Assembly (NCBI GenBank): GCA_022865865.1
Contig: JALHTN010000292.1
Location: forward strand, 1 to 13,776
Reading direction: 5' to 3'
DNA: 13,776 bases
Origin: Anaerolineales bacterium
GTDB taxonomy: Bacteria; Chloroflexota; Anaerolineae; Anaerolineales; UBA4823
The notes beneath the pieces are model-generated. The model was not told where the DNA came from. It ran no database searches and saw nothing but the letters and a program-made list of their open reading frames with translations. The translations under genes were made by a program, and so were the position numbers. This document shows positions 1-6,661 of the stretch, piece after piece (within the stretch, counting starts at the first letter, position 1; every line of letters starts with the position of its first letter).

Positions 1-67
1 CCCTGAAGAACTTGAATAATAATTCGCGTCAAGGGGATTTCTCACCCCTGCGGGGTTCGAAATGACA
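1..67. repeat. Palindromic element copy A (right part, cut by window edge)
   Basis: This is the right two thirds of the 102-bp palindromic element seen complete at 169-270 and 361-462. It is identical to positions 396-462 and ends in the terminal arm TCGAAATGACA (57-67). The left arm would lie about 35 bases before the window. The inner arm ending in GATTTCTC and the small CCCC-TGC-GGGG hairpin are both present. Confidence 0.85.
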
Positions 68-168
68 TTGCGGTGTCCACGAAAAACTCGGGTAATGGTG
101 ATTGCTTGGATGAGGGGGAAACCTAAATGATCCTCATGGAGCCACTCGATTGAAACCAATCTAAGCTA
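68..168. repeat. Duplicated spacer with remnant of the HD gene 3' end
   Basis: Positions 68-151 repeat positions 463-546 without indels; over the whole block 1-151 versus 396-546 I count only three differences (at 101, 106 and 141). The right end (about 131-160) matches the last codons and stop of the HD-domain gene on the minus strand: read in that frame it gives GFNRVAP-stop where the real gene ends GFNRVGP-stop. The stretch is therefore a duplicated gene tail plus downstream spacer and not a gene. Confidence 0.8.
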
Positions 169-270
169 TGTCATTTCGAGGAGCGTAATTTGCGACGAGA
201 AATCACTGAAGAAGTTGAATAATTATTCACGTCATGGGGATTTCTCACCCCTGCGGGGTTCGAAATGACA
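169..270. repeat. Palindromic MITE-like element copy B (complete, 102 bp)
   Basis: The ends are the 11-bp perfect inverted arms TGTCATTTCGA and TCGAAATGACA. Inner arms GAGAAATC and GATTTCTC form a second stem, and the loop contains the palindrome GAATAATTATTC. It differs from copy C at a few positions. It is preceded by a 23-bp flank (146-168) that also precedes copy C with one mismatch. Palindromes of this general TGTCATT-CGA type are widespread multicopy repeats in several phyla. No transposase is encoded, so any mobility would depend on an enzyme elsewhere. Confidence 0.85.
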
Positions 271-360
271 TGCAGTTGTTATCGAAAAATAAATGTGAGG
301 TTACACGAATGCTGTATGCTGCCGATTTTGGAGGAATTCGATTGAAACCAATCTAATCTA
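271..360. other. Diverged spacer between element copies B and C
   Basis: No gene is seen here. The first 30 bases resemble loosely the spacer that follows copy A. The last 23 bases (338-360) match the flank of copy B (146-168) with one mismatch and again resemble the HD gene tail. The spacer is therefore an older, decayed unit of the same tandem array. Confidence 0.6.
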
Positions 361-462
361 TGTCATTTCGAGGAGCGCAATTTGCGACGAGAAATCCCTG
401 AAGAACTTGAATAATAATTCGCGTCAAGGGGATTTCTCACCCCTGCGGGGTTCGAAATGACA
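361..462. repeat. Palindromic MITE-like element copy C (complete, 102 bp)
   Basis: Outer arms lie at 361-371 and 452-462 (11 bp, perfect). Middle arms GAGAAATCCC at 389-398 and GGGATTTCTC at 429-438 are also perfect. Small hairpins sit in both side regions: CGCAA-T-TTGCG at about 377-387 and CCCC-TGC-GGGG at 440-450. The single strand can thus fold as a cloverleaf. It lies 66 bp downstream of the HD gene stop codon, where it could also act in transcript 3'-end formation or stability (inference). Confidence 0.88.
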
Positions 463-528
463 TTGCGGTGTCCACGAAAAACTCGGGTAATGGTGGTTGC
501 CTGGATGAGGGGGAAACCTAAATGATCC

Positions 529-1095
529 TCATGGACCCACTCGATTAAAGCCAAGTTCGGGTCCGATACCCCGCATTGCCAGGATAACATTTCCCACGTG
601 TTCCCATAACTCCACCCCGAATCCATCAGTCGCCTGGGCGATCTCCTCCCGGTTTGCACCAGCGGCAAACTTGTGGTCTTTCCACTTTTTCTTTACTGAT
701 TTAACCTTCAAATCATCCAATGAGCGCGAGGGGCGCACCAGGGCAACAGCGGTGATCAACCCGGTGATCTCATCGCAGGCGTAAAGACCTTTTTCCATCA
801 ATGTAGTACGGGGTACACCGGTATGGTCGGCGTGGCTGAGAATGGCCTGGATGATTTCATCTGGTACACCTTTCTCCTGGAGAATTGGGATGCCAGCCTG
901 GGGATGCTCTTCCAGGGTTGGATGGATCTCCCAATCAAAGTCATGCAGCAACCCGGTTATCCCCCATAGTTCCTGGTCCTGTTCCAGCTTTTCTGCATAA
1001 TAGCGCATGGCGGCTTCCACCGCCAGCATGTGGCGGATTAAATTCTCGTTGGAGACGTACTCTGCGACGATTGTGAGGGCAGTCTGACGGTTCAT
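529..1095 (-). CDS. HD-domain (HDIG-type) metal-dependent phosphohydrolase
   Basis: This 188-residue cytoplasmic protein belongs to the HD superfamily, whose members hydrolyse phosphate esters or anhydrides, often nucleotides, using bound divalent metal. The metal-ligand pattern is visible: H22, the H51-D52 pair in GLLHDFDWE, H88 in ILSHADHTG and D108 in ACDEITGLI. H64 and H91 may add to the site. The length fits stand-alone HDIG proteins. The ATG at 1093-1095 overlaps the stop of the upstream SanA-like gene as ATGA, so translation is probably coupled. The last seven codons and the stop lie in sequence that is duplicated in the repeat array at 1-168, so the C-terminus may have been reshaped by the array. 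The substrate cannot be predicted; the family is clear. Confidence 0.88.
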   Translation of the reverse strand: MNRQTALTIVAEYVSNENLIRHMLAVEAAMRYYAEKLEQDQELWGITGLLHDFDWEIHPTLEEHPQAGIPILQEKGVPDEIIQAILSHADHTGVPRTTLMEKGLYACDEITGLITAVALVRPSRSLDDLKVKSVKKKWKDHKFAAGANREEIAQATDGFGVELWEHVGNVILAMRGIGPELGFNRVGP

Positions 1096-1754
1096 TGTGC
1101 TTCCTGTGGGAAGATCGGTTCTGGATTGCCCAGAATTGGCTGTGGACGGGAAATGTGGACCTGCCAGAGGGCAACGGCAGTTGCGGCGGATTCGCGTAAA
1201 TTCCAGAATGTTTGTGACACACGCCGGTACTGGCGCAGATCAGCGGGAACACCAACCGCGGGGACGCCTAACATATTACAGGTGTAGAGTGCCCTTGGTA
1301 GATGGTAAGCCTGTGTTACCAGGATAGCGGAGTCGATCGCGAAGACATGCCGCGCCCGGTAGCAGGTGTCATAGGTGCGGCGGCCAGCATAATCCAGAAT
1401 GATATCCTGATCAGGGACCCCCAAACTGATCGCGTAATCCCGCATTGCTCCAGGTTCATTATGTTCTGGAGTGCTGTTATCACCGCTCATCAGGATTATT
1501 TCTACTTTACCGGCATGATAAAGCTCTGCCGCAGTTGCAACCCGGTCACGTAAAACCGGGGTGGGAGAGCCATTGCGGTAAAGGCCAGCTCCGAAGACGA
1601 TAGCCACTTTTCCTTGGGGTGAGCTGGCGGCATCATACAGACGTGATCCAGCATGTAAATGCGTTAATATGCGTGGCAAAGTCCCAACGAGGAGCAGGAG
1701 AACCACCAGTATGGTAAATAAACCAAAGATCATCTTAATTATTCTGCTGAACAC
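1092..1754 (-). CDS. SanA/YdcF-like DUF218 membrane protein
   Basis: This 220-residue protein has one N-terminal membrane helix (about residues 5-26) followed by a DUF218 domain, presumably outside the membrane. Family motifs are clear: VFGAGLYRNGSPTPVLRDR (53-71), SGDN (90-93), NEPGAMRDYA (99-108), LGVP (111-114), the DYAGRRTYDTCYRA stretch (121-134) and TQAYHLPRAL (147-156). The last two are typical of the SanA branch. E. coli SanA affects envelope permeability to vancomycin; the biochemical activity of the family is not settled, though a role in envelope or lipid-carrier metabolism is often proposed. The start is GTG at 1752-1754, with no Shine-Dalgarno sequence but a -10-like TAAAAT six bases upstream. 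It shares an ATGA overlap with the HD gene downstream, so the two form one transcription unit. Confidence 0.85.
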   Translation of the reverse strand: MFSRIIKMIFGLFTILVVLLLLVGTLPRILTHLHAGSRLYDAASSPQGKVAIVFGAGLYRNGSPTPVLRDRVATAAELYHAGKVEIILMSGDNSTPEHNEPGAMRDYAISLGVPDQDIILDYAGRRTYDTCYRARHVFAIDSAILVTQAYHLPRALYTCNMLGVPAVGVPADLRQYRRVSQTFWNLRESAATAVALWQVHISRPQPILGNPEPIFPQEAQ

Positions 1755-1760
1755 GGGCGA

Positions 1761-1766
1761 ATTTTA
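1761..1766 (-). promoter_or_regulatory. Candidate -10 box of the SanA-like gene
   Basis: On the minus strand TAAAAT is followed by six bases and then the GTG start. No ribosome-binding site lies between them, so a transcript from this box would be leaderless or nearly so. No convincing -35 hexamer is seen, which keeps confidence low. Confidence 0.3.
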
Positions 1767-1857
1767 CCATGTATCCCTAAAACTACCCGGCACCAGCCAG
1801 TTGAATCCAAGTTTTAATTAGAAAAGTTTAATGAAAGTTTTTGGGGATTTACCCGCT

Positions 1858-3675
1858 CTATACAAATCGTTTGCGTAAGGCTGAGCTGGTGTAATCCATG
1901 GTTGCCACCACGATTGCGATGGCGATCATCTGTGTGCTGGCAGCCCGGTAATCGAGCAGGCGGATGTTCTGCTGCAGCAAGAAACCGATGCCACCACCAC
2001 CAGCGAATCCGATGATAGTCGACATGCGTACATTGATGTCCCAACGATACATGGTGAAAGATATGTAGGGTGTGACGATTTGCGGCACGACCGCATAAGC
2101 GATCATCTGGATGCGGTTGGCACCGGTAGCCGTAACGGCTTCCAGAGGACCAGGCAGGATACTTTCAACTTGCTCGGAGTAAAGCTTGGACAGTGCTGCA
2201 GTGGTGTGTAAACCCAGCGCCAACGCACCTGCAAAGGGTCCGATCCCAACCCAAACGACGAAGATGATCACATAAATCAAGGGTTCAATGGAGCGGGTGG
2301 CGTTGAGCAGTGTGCGAGTTATGGTGTAGATCACTGAGCCAATCGGCAGCGCTCTTTTGGGAGTCACCCAAAGCGCTAACGCAATCCCCAGTATCGCACC
2401 CACTGCTGCTGGAATGAAAAAGGTTCTGGTCAGATCACCGAGCTGGTAGAGCCAATCGATGAAGGCACCAACCAGAACGAAAACAGCAGCCCCAGCAAGT
2501 GCGGAAATAATGACATTGGTTAATTTCACTGCGTTTGGTGACCAGCGGTCAGAGATGAAATGACCTATGCGACCTCCAAAGCTGCCCAGAACCCCTCCGG
2601 CTGCCAGGGCTGCCAGGGCGGGTGTGAGCATGCGCAGTATATCTGATAATTGGTAGATGAAATTGCCCATGAAACCAAATGTACCCAGATTATCTGCCAA
2701 GTAGGTGCCGAAAGCGAATCCAAGGTAAGCGATGAAGTTCATCGCGAAAAGCGCCAATACAGCCGCGACAGCCAGGGCCAGCATGCGGGTGATCCTCAGC
2801 GCCAGTTTTGGTTGCTCAAGTTCCTCGGGGGGGACGGCCCATTTGATGATCAACCAGATCACAAGAGCGCTGATCAGGATGCCTGCCAATACAATTAAAT
2901 TATTTTCTGAAAGGTTTTCGCTGGTTTGGCCGATCCAGCGGGCAAGCTGGAGGCCGATCCCTATCCCTACCGTCCATCCTAATAGCATCAATGCAATGCT
3001 GGTCAGGGGGCTCTTTACATCCTCCATCAGGTTGCGGGCAGCCAGGAAGCTGATGAAAATGGCCAGCAGGGTGCCGAAGGTGGTCGCCAGCAGGGCCAGA
3101 AAGACGGTTTCTATAATTTTATCGATGGTGGATAATGCCAATGGAGAGAGGCGAGGTGATCCCACATTCATGCGCGAGGTGGCACGGATAGCTTGAGCCT
3201 CCTCGACCGGTTGGCGATTGGGTAATTCCGTTTTAACTGTGAACTTGCCAGCTTCATCCACTTCAAAATTACCGATCTGCAGTTTGGCGCCGCTGGGGGG
3301 GATGAAATTTACCGGTCCCCTGGTCCCTGGTGTGAAGTTGAAGCCATTGATGGTGACGAAATCTTTCGGACCCGCGCAGGGAGGGTCGACGACGAGATAG
3401 GGACCTGATTGATCAACTGTAATCTCTGGTTCACCTGCCTCTTGACAGGGCAGGTAGTACGGTACTTCGACATCCACCTCGTCCTGATCATATTCAATGA
3501 TGTCCGGGTGAGCCAGGGCTCGGATGATGCGCGTGAGCTGGGTAAGGCGCTCCTCGGAACGGGTGGCTTCGAAATCCACATCCGTGACGCTGAATGCTAA
3601 AGCATAGATCAGGATCGCCGCAATGATGGCCACAAAGATCGCGATGGATCGCAGTAAAGATCGCTTTTTTTTCAC
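1858..3675 (-). CDS. phnE: Oversized PhnE-like ABC permease with IPT-like and membrane insertions
   Basis: This membrane subunit of a phosphonate-type ABC importer has about 605 residues, roughly twice the usual PhnE. Order: membrane helix 9-29; an extracellular part up to about 180 containing an IPT/TIG-like stretch (about 100-152, with VTINGFNFTPG and DEAGKFTV) and cysteines 77 and 100; the first PhnE core segment 181-215 (ETVFLALLATTFGTLLA, FLAARN); an extra region 220-450 with about six hydrophobic helices; then the conserved C-terminal core 453-605. That core includes RSIEPLIY, GIGPFAGALALGLHTT, the EAA-type coupling loop EAVTATGANRIQMIAYAVVP (512-531) and RMSTIIGFAGGGGIG. I chose GTG at 3673-3675 because GAGGTG lies seven bases upstream; a TTG at 3688-3690 overlapping the phnC stop is possible but lacks a site. 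It follows phnC by 11 bp, so one operon. The family is secure; the substrate is not. Confidence 0.85.
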   Translation of the reverse strand: MKKKRSLLRSIAIFVAIIAAILIYALAFSVTDVDFEATRSEERLTQLTRIIRALAHPDIIEYDQDEVDVEVPYYLPCQEAGEPEITVDQSGPYLVVDPPCAGPKDFVTINGFNFTPGTRGPVNFIPPSGAKLQIGNFEVDEAGKFTVKTELPNRQPVEEAQAIRATSRMNVGSPRLSPLALSTIDKIIETVFLALLATTFGTLLAIFISFLAARNLMEDVKSPLTSIALMLLGWTVGIGIGLQLARWIGQTSENLSENNLIVLAGILISALVIWLIIKWAVPPEELEQPKLALRITRMLALAVAAVLALFAMNFIAYLGFAFGTYLADNLGTFGFMGNFIYQLSDILRMLTPALAALAAGGVLGSFGGRIGHFISDRWSPNAVKLTNVIISALAGAAVFVLVGAFIDWLYQLGDLTRTFFIPAAVGAILGIALALWVTPKRALPIGSVIYTITRTLLNATRSIEPLIYVIIFVVWVGIGPFAGALALGLHTTAALSKLYSEQVESILPGPLEAVTATGANRIQMIAYAVVPQIVTPYISFTMYRWDINVRMSTIIGFAGGGGIGFLLQQNIRLLDYRAASTQMIAIAIVVATMDYTSSALRKRFV

Positions 3676-3686
3676 GATGTCACACC

Positions 3687-4439
3687 TCAACCGATTCGTT
3701 CGGCTTCTTTGCCGTAGATCTCTTTGAATTTCTCGTCGTCGATCCCGCTTGGTGGCCCATCATACATCAGCAAGCCTTCGTTGAGGGCAATAGCGCGGTC
3801 AGCGTAGCGGTGCACCAGGTCCAGGAAGTGCAAACTGCATAAGATCATGACCCCATCTTCCTTGTTGATCTGTTCCAGATACTGCATGATGGTATGGGCC
3901 AGTACGGGGTCAAGGCTGGCGACCGGCTCGTCGGCCAGGATCATCTCGGGTTCCTGCACCATGGCGCGGGCGATGCCCACCCGCTGCTGCTGTCCGCCGC
4001 TCAACTCATCGGCGCGTTTATAAGCCTGGTCGGTGATACCCACCCGCTCCAGCTGATGCATGGCCAGATCGATGTCCTTTTGGGGAAATCTATTGAGCAC
4101 GCTCATGAAGGGATTGACATAGCCCAGCCGGCCAGCCAGCACATTGGTGATCACTTTGGAACGGCTGACCAGGTTGAAGTGTTGGAAGACCATGCCGATT
4201 TTCCGGCGGATGCGCAGCATTTCATCCTGGCTGGCCTGGGTGATATCCATGCCATTCCAGATGATCTCACCGGCGGTCGGTTCGATCAGGCGGTTGATGC
4301 AGCGCAGCAGGGTGGACTTCCCAGAACCGCTCAAACCGATCACGGCCATGAATTCTCCGGGTTCAACTTTAAAGGTGACATTGTCCAGGGCCAGGACATC
4401 GCCCGGGTAAATTTTCTTAAGATTATTGATTTCAAGCAT
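3687..4439 (-). CDS. phnC: Phosphonate-type ABC importer ATPase PhnC
   Basis: This is a 250-residue ATP-binding subunit with every ABC motif intact: Walker A GLSGSGKST (35-43), Q-loop Q86, signature LSGGQQQR (146-153), Walker B MILADEP (166-172), D-loop SLDP (175-178) and switch H204. The segment NVLAGRLGYVNPFMSVLNRF after the Q-loop and the RADELSGGQQQR context mark the PhnC branch and not the GlnQ/HisP branch. It would energise PhnE, encoded 11 bp downstream. It is the only ATPase in the window, so it may also have to serve the amino-acid-type permease, unless that permease borrows an ATPase from elsewhere. The ATG at 4437-4439 has no Shine-Dalgarno sequence; TATAAT ends nine bases before it. 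Separated from the binding-protein gene by 244 bp and a strong hairpin. Confidence 0.92.
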   Translation of the reverse strand: MLEINNLKKIYPGDVLALDNVTFKVEPGEFMAVIGLSGSGKSTLLRCINRLIEPTAGEIIWNGMDITQASQDEMLRIRRKIGMVFQHFNLVSRSKVITNVLAGRLGYVNPFMSVLNRFPQKDIDLAMHQLERVGITDQAYKRADELSGGQQQRVGIARAMVQEPEMILADEPVASLDPVLAHTIMQYLEQINKEDGVMILCSLHFLDLVHRYADRAIALNEGLLMYDGPPSGIDDEKFKEIYGKEAERIG

Positions 4440-4448
4440 ATTTTTGCT

Positions 4449-4454
4449 ATTATA
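4449..4454 (-). promoter_or_regulatory. Candidate -10 box (TATAAT) of phnC
   Basis: A consensus TATAAT on the minus strand lies nine bases before the phnC ATG in very AT-rich DNA (4440-4500). No Shine-Dalgarno sequence lies between, so a leaderless transcript is suggested. AT-rich context makes a chance match easy, and no good -35 box is seen at the expected distance. Confidence 0.35.
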
Positions 4455-4629
4455 TTAAGATAAATGATTTTGTTATCGGATAATAAAATAATTACCAGAT
4501 ATAGTTTTGTGCAGACAACACTTTGATTGTAGAACTGATGTTTGACTGGTCTGAGAATGACTCAATTACTTTGATGTAAATCAACTCAGCTGAACAGTTA
4601 CCGGCATTTCTAAATTGTTATTTTCGTTC

Positions 4630-4666
4630 ATATAAGCCCCGGGTTGTTGAATCCCGGGGCTTATAT
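4630..4666 (-). terminator. Strong hairpin downstream of the binding-protein gene
   Basis: The arms at 4630-4643 and 4653-4666 form a perfect 14-bp stem (ATATAAGCCCCGGG and its complement) around a 9-base loop. An outer pair of 8-bp complementary arms, TTTTCGTT at 4621-4628 and AACGAAAA at 4673-4680, could lengthen it across unequal internal loops. It begins 18 bp after the stop of the solute-binding protein gene. No run of U follows the stem on either strand, so it may be a terminator of imperfect form or an mRNA-stabilising 3' structure that favours more binding protein than PhnCE. Confidence 0.65.
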
Positions 4667-4683
4667 TGTAAAAACGAAAAGAT

Positions 4684-6549
4684 TTACTCGCCGATATTCT
4701 CCAGCGTAATGCCTTGCTCTTCCATCATAATGCGAATGCCGTCGAAGTTCTCATCGAAGATGTAATCTGCTCCGGTCCATTCATAGAAATCTGGGGAGCA
4801 GATCAATTCCTCATCCACCTGGCAAGCATCCGATGCAAGGTAGTCGAATATGGCCTGAACGATGGGTTCCTTGAGCTCGTCAGGGAAGTCTGGCGACCAG
4901 GACATGGTGTCGTTGGGAATCTCTTTCGTGAGGGCCAGGATGCGCACTTTCTCGATCACGTCCGGTGCTTCCGCGCGGATCAGTTGGCGGGCGTCCTGAA
5001 CCCGGTATGGGCCGCACCATAATTGGTCTTCATCATTTAAGGCACACTCTGAAATATACTCATCGGGGATATCGGGGGGATCACCCATCTTCCACTCGCC
5101 ACCCTCGATGACTGGAACGCTGTAGAAGTTGGTACCGAAATCAACTTCACCATTGTATACCGCCAGTGCCGTTTGTGCATGACCGCCGGTCTCAACCTGA
5201 TCACCAACGGTGATGCCCAGGTCATTCAGCTCGGCTGCTGGGTAGAGGTAACCGGAGGTGGAGGTGAATTCGCCCAATCCCCAGGTCTTTCCCTCCAGGT
5301 CTTCCAGGGTCTGGATATCGCTGTCGCGGGGGACGATATACTGGGTCCAGTAAACCGTCCAGCCACGGCGTGCCGATGCCAGGGCGGGCTCTACGCCGCA
5401 TAGCTGGTTGGCGAGGGCATAACCCATGGCGGGGATGAAGGCGATTGTGTCGGTCGGGGAGGCACACATCTCCTCGATCGTGGCGGTATAGGAAGTGGGC
5501 ACGCTGACCTCATAAACCAGGCCGGTGGCCTCGCTGAGGAATTCCTCAATCGCATCGCCGCTCTCGACCATGTAGTCAACATTGACGGAGGGCACGAACA
5601 GCACCTTGATCGGGCTGTCAGCTGTACCGAGTTCGACTGCCTCTTCTTCATAGGCGCCGGAACCGAGGTCACCAAACAGGGCAACGATGTCGTCCTCTGA
5701 CATTTTGAACCACTTGGCGTTGATCTCCTGCAGGAATCCATCTGCACTCATCTCGGCAAGGACCGCGTTGAAGGGTTCAACCAGATCGCTGCCCTGGGGG
5801 AAGATAAAGCCCAGTTCGTCGAACGAAATCGAAGGACCAACCAATTTCAGTTCATTCGCATAGACACCAACATATCCCAGTCCAGCGATTTCATCGATGA
5901 TGACACCATCTACATCACCGGAGCGGAGGGCCTGGATGGCCAGGGGGAAGGTATCGGTAGCCAGGATTTGATCTTCTGGCAGGTAGTTTAGAGCGGCGTT
6001 ATAGTTAGTGGTTCCTACTTGCTCAGCTAACATCGCACCGTCTATGGCAGCCAAATCGTCAGCAGATTCGAAGCGATCATCATCAGCACGTACTAACAGG
6101 CGTTGATCGATGCTCACGTAACCATCGGAATAATCGACCTGCTTGGCACGTTCTTCAGTGATGGTGATGCCGTCAGCAGCCATGTCAAACTGCCCATCGG
6201 CCACGGAGGCGATCATCGTATCCCAACCGAATTCGACATAAACAGGTACACAATTCAGACGGGCGCAGGCTTCATTGAGGAAGTCATAATCCCAGCCAGC
6301 GGACTCTCCGGTAGCAAGAGCTTCGAAGTTGAAAGGTATATAGGCGTTCTCGACCGCGATGGTGACCTCGCGCCCATCCAGATCGGGCAGCATCATCTCT
6401 TCTTCTGCGGGTTCTGCTTCGGGTTCTGGTGCCTTGGTGGGCTCCACCTCGGCTTGTGGCGCTTCGGTTGGGGTGGCGGCCGGTGCACAGGCTGCCAGGA
6501 CCATACTGGCCAGAATTAGCATACTAATTAATAGAAAAAGCTTTTTCAT
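4684..6549 (-). CDS. Two-headed lipoprotein: amino-acid-type (SBP_bac_3) plus PhnD-type binding domains
   Basis: This 621-residue extracellular lipoprotein captures substrate for the ABC importer encoded around it. A signal peptide ends in lipobox LAAC (18-21), followed by a Pro/Glu/Ala-rich tether to about residue 51. Domain 1 (about 62-281) is a polar amino acid binding fold: GWDYDFLNEA, DGITITEERAKQVDYSDGY with R134, AEQVGTTNY, and VDGVIIDEIAG with D219. R134 and D219 align by motif with the residues that hold the carboxylate and amino groups in HisJ/GlnH-type proteins. A short linker (282-312) leads to domain 2 (313 to the end), a PhnD-type domain with the anion-binding STSGYLYP motif (430-437), as in phosphonate binding proteins. 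There is no stop or second signal peptide between them. The ATG at 6547-6549 is preceded by GGAGGAG; a 42-codon upstream extension is rejected because it hides the signal peptide. Six cysteines in domain 2 may form disulfides. Confidence 0.88.
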   Translation of the reverse strand: MKKLFLLISMLILASMVLAACAPAATPTEAPQAEVEPTKAPEPEAEPAEEEMMLPDLDGREVTIAVENAYIPFNFEALATGESAGWDYDFLNEACARLNCVPVYVEFGWDTMIASVADGQFDMAADGITITEERAKQVDYSDGYVSIDQRLLVRADDDRFESADDLAAIDGAMLAEQVGTTNYNAALNYLPEDQILATDTFPLAIQALRSGDVDGVIIDEIAGLGYVGVYANELKLVGPSISFDELGFIFPQGSDLVEPFNAVLAEMSADGFLQEINAKWFKMSEDDIVALFGDLGSGAYEEEAVELGTADSPIKVLFVPSVNVDYMVESGDAIEEFLSEATGLVYEVSVPTSYTATIEEMCASPTDTIAFIPAMGYALANQLCGVEPALASARRGWTVYWTQYIVPRDSDIQTLEDLEGKTWGLGEFTSTSGYLYPAAELNDLGITVGDQVETGGHAQTALAVYNGEVDFGTNFYSVPVIEGGEWKMGDPPDIPDEYISECALNDEDQLWCGPYRVQDARQLIRAEAPDVIEKVRILALTKEIPNDTMSWSPDFPDELKEPIVQAIFDYLASDACQVDEELICSPDFYEWTGADYIFDENFDGIRIMMEEQGITLENIGE

Positions 6550-6661
6550 TTTAGTTTTCTCCTCCAGAGAATTGGTTTTATATTTATCGATTTTGATTTT
6601 CGGTATCAGTTTTTCCCGGTCCACCTCCTTTGGATTGAAAATGAAATCCACAATATAAATC
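6550..6661 (-). promoter_or_regulatory. Leader between permease and binding-protein genes, with two ribosome-binding sites
   Basis: The true site, GGAGGAG, lies eight bases before the lipoprotein ATG. A second, near-perfect site AAAGGAGGTGG lies at about 6621-6631 but has no ATG, GTG or TTG at a normal distance downstream. The second could be a decayed start, a ribosome standby site or chance. No hairpin is obvious. The permease and lipoprotein genes are only 112 bp apart on the same strand, so they are probably co-transcribed. Confidence 0.4.

Noticed and set aside
1..462. Repeats considered as a CRISPR array
   Set aside because: The repeats are 102 bp long and only three, the units include flanking sequence with gene-tail remnants, and there is no 24-40-bp repeat with uniform unique spacers or any cas gene.
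363..668. Minus-strand 101-codon frame
   Set aside because: It overlaps the palindromic element and the HD gene in another frame, and its translation is low-complexity with no family resemblance.
3676..3690. TTG start of phnE overlapping the phnC stop
   Set aside because: No ribosome site precedes it, whereas GAGGTG stands seven bases before the GTG at 3673-3675; it cannot be fully excluded.
3894..4463. Long plus-strand frame antisense to phnC
   Set aside because: It is the mirror of a conserved ABC ATPase gene; its His/Asp/Gly-rich translation is typical of antisense shadow frames.
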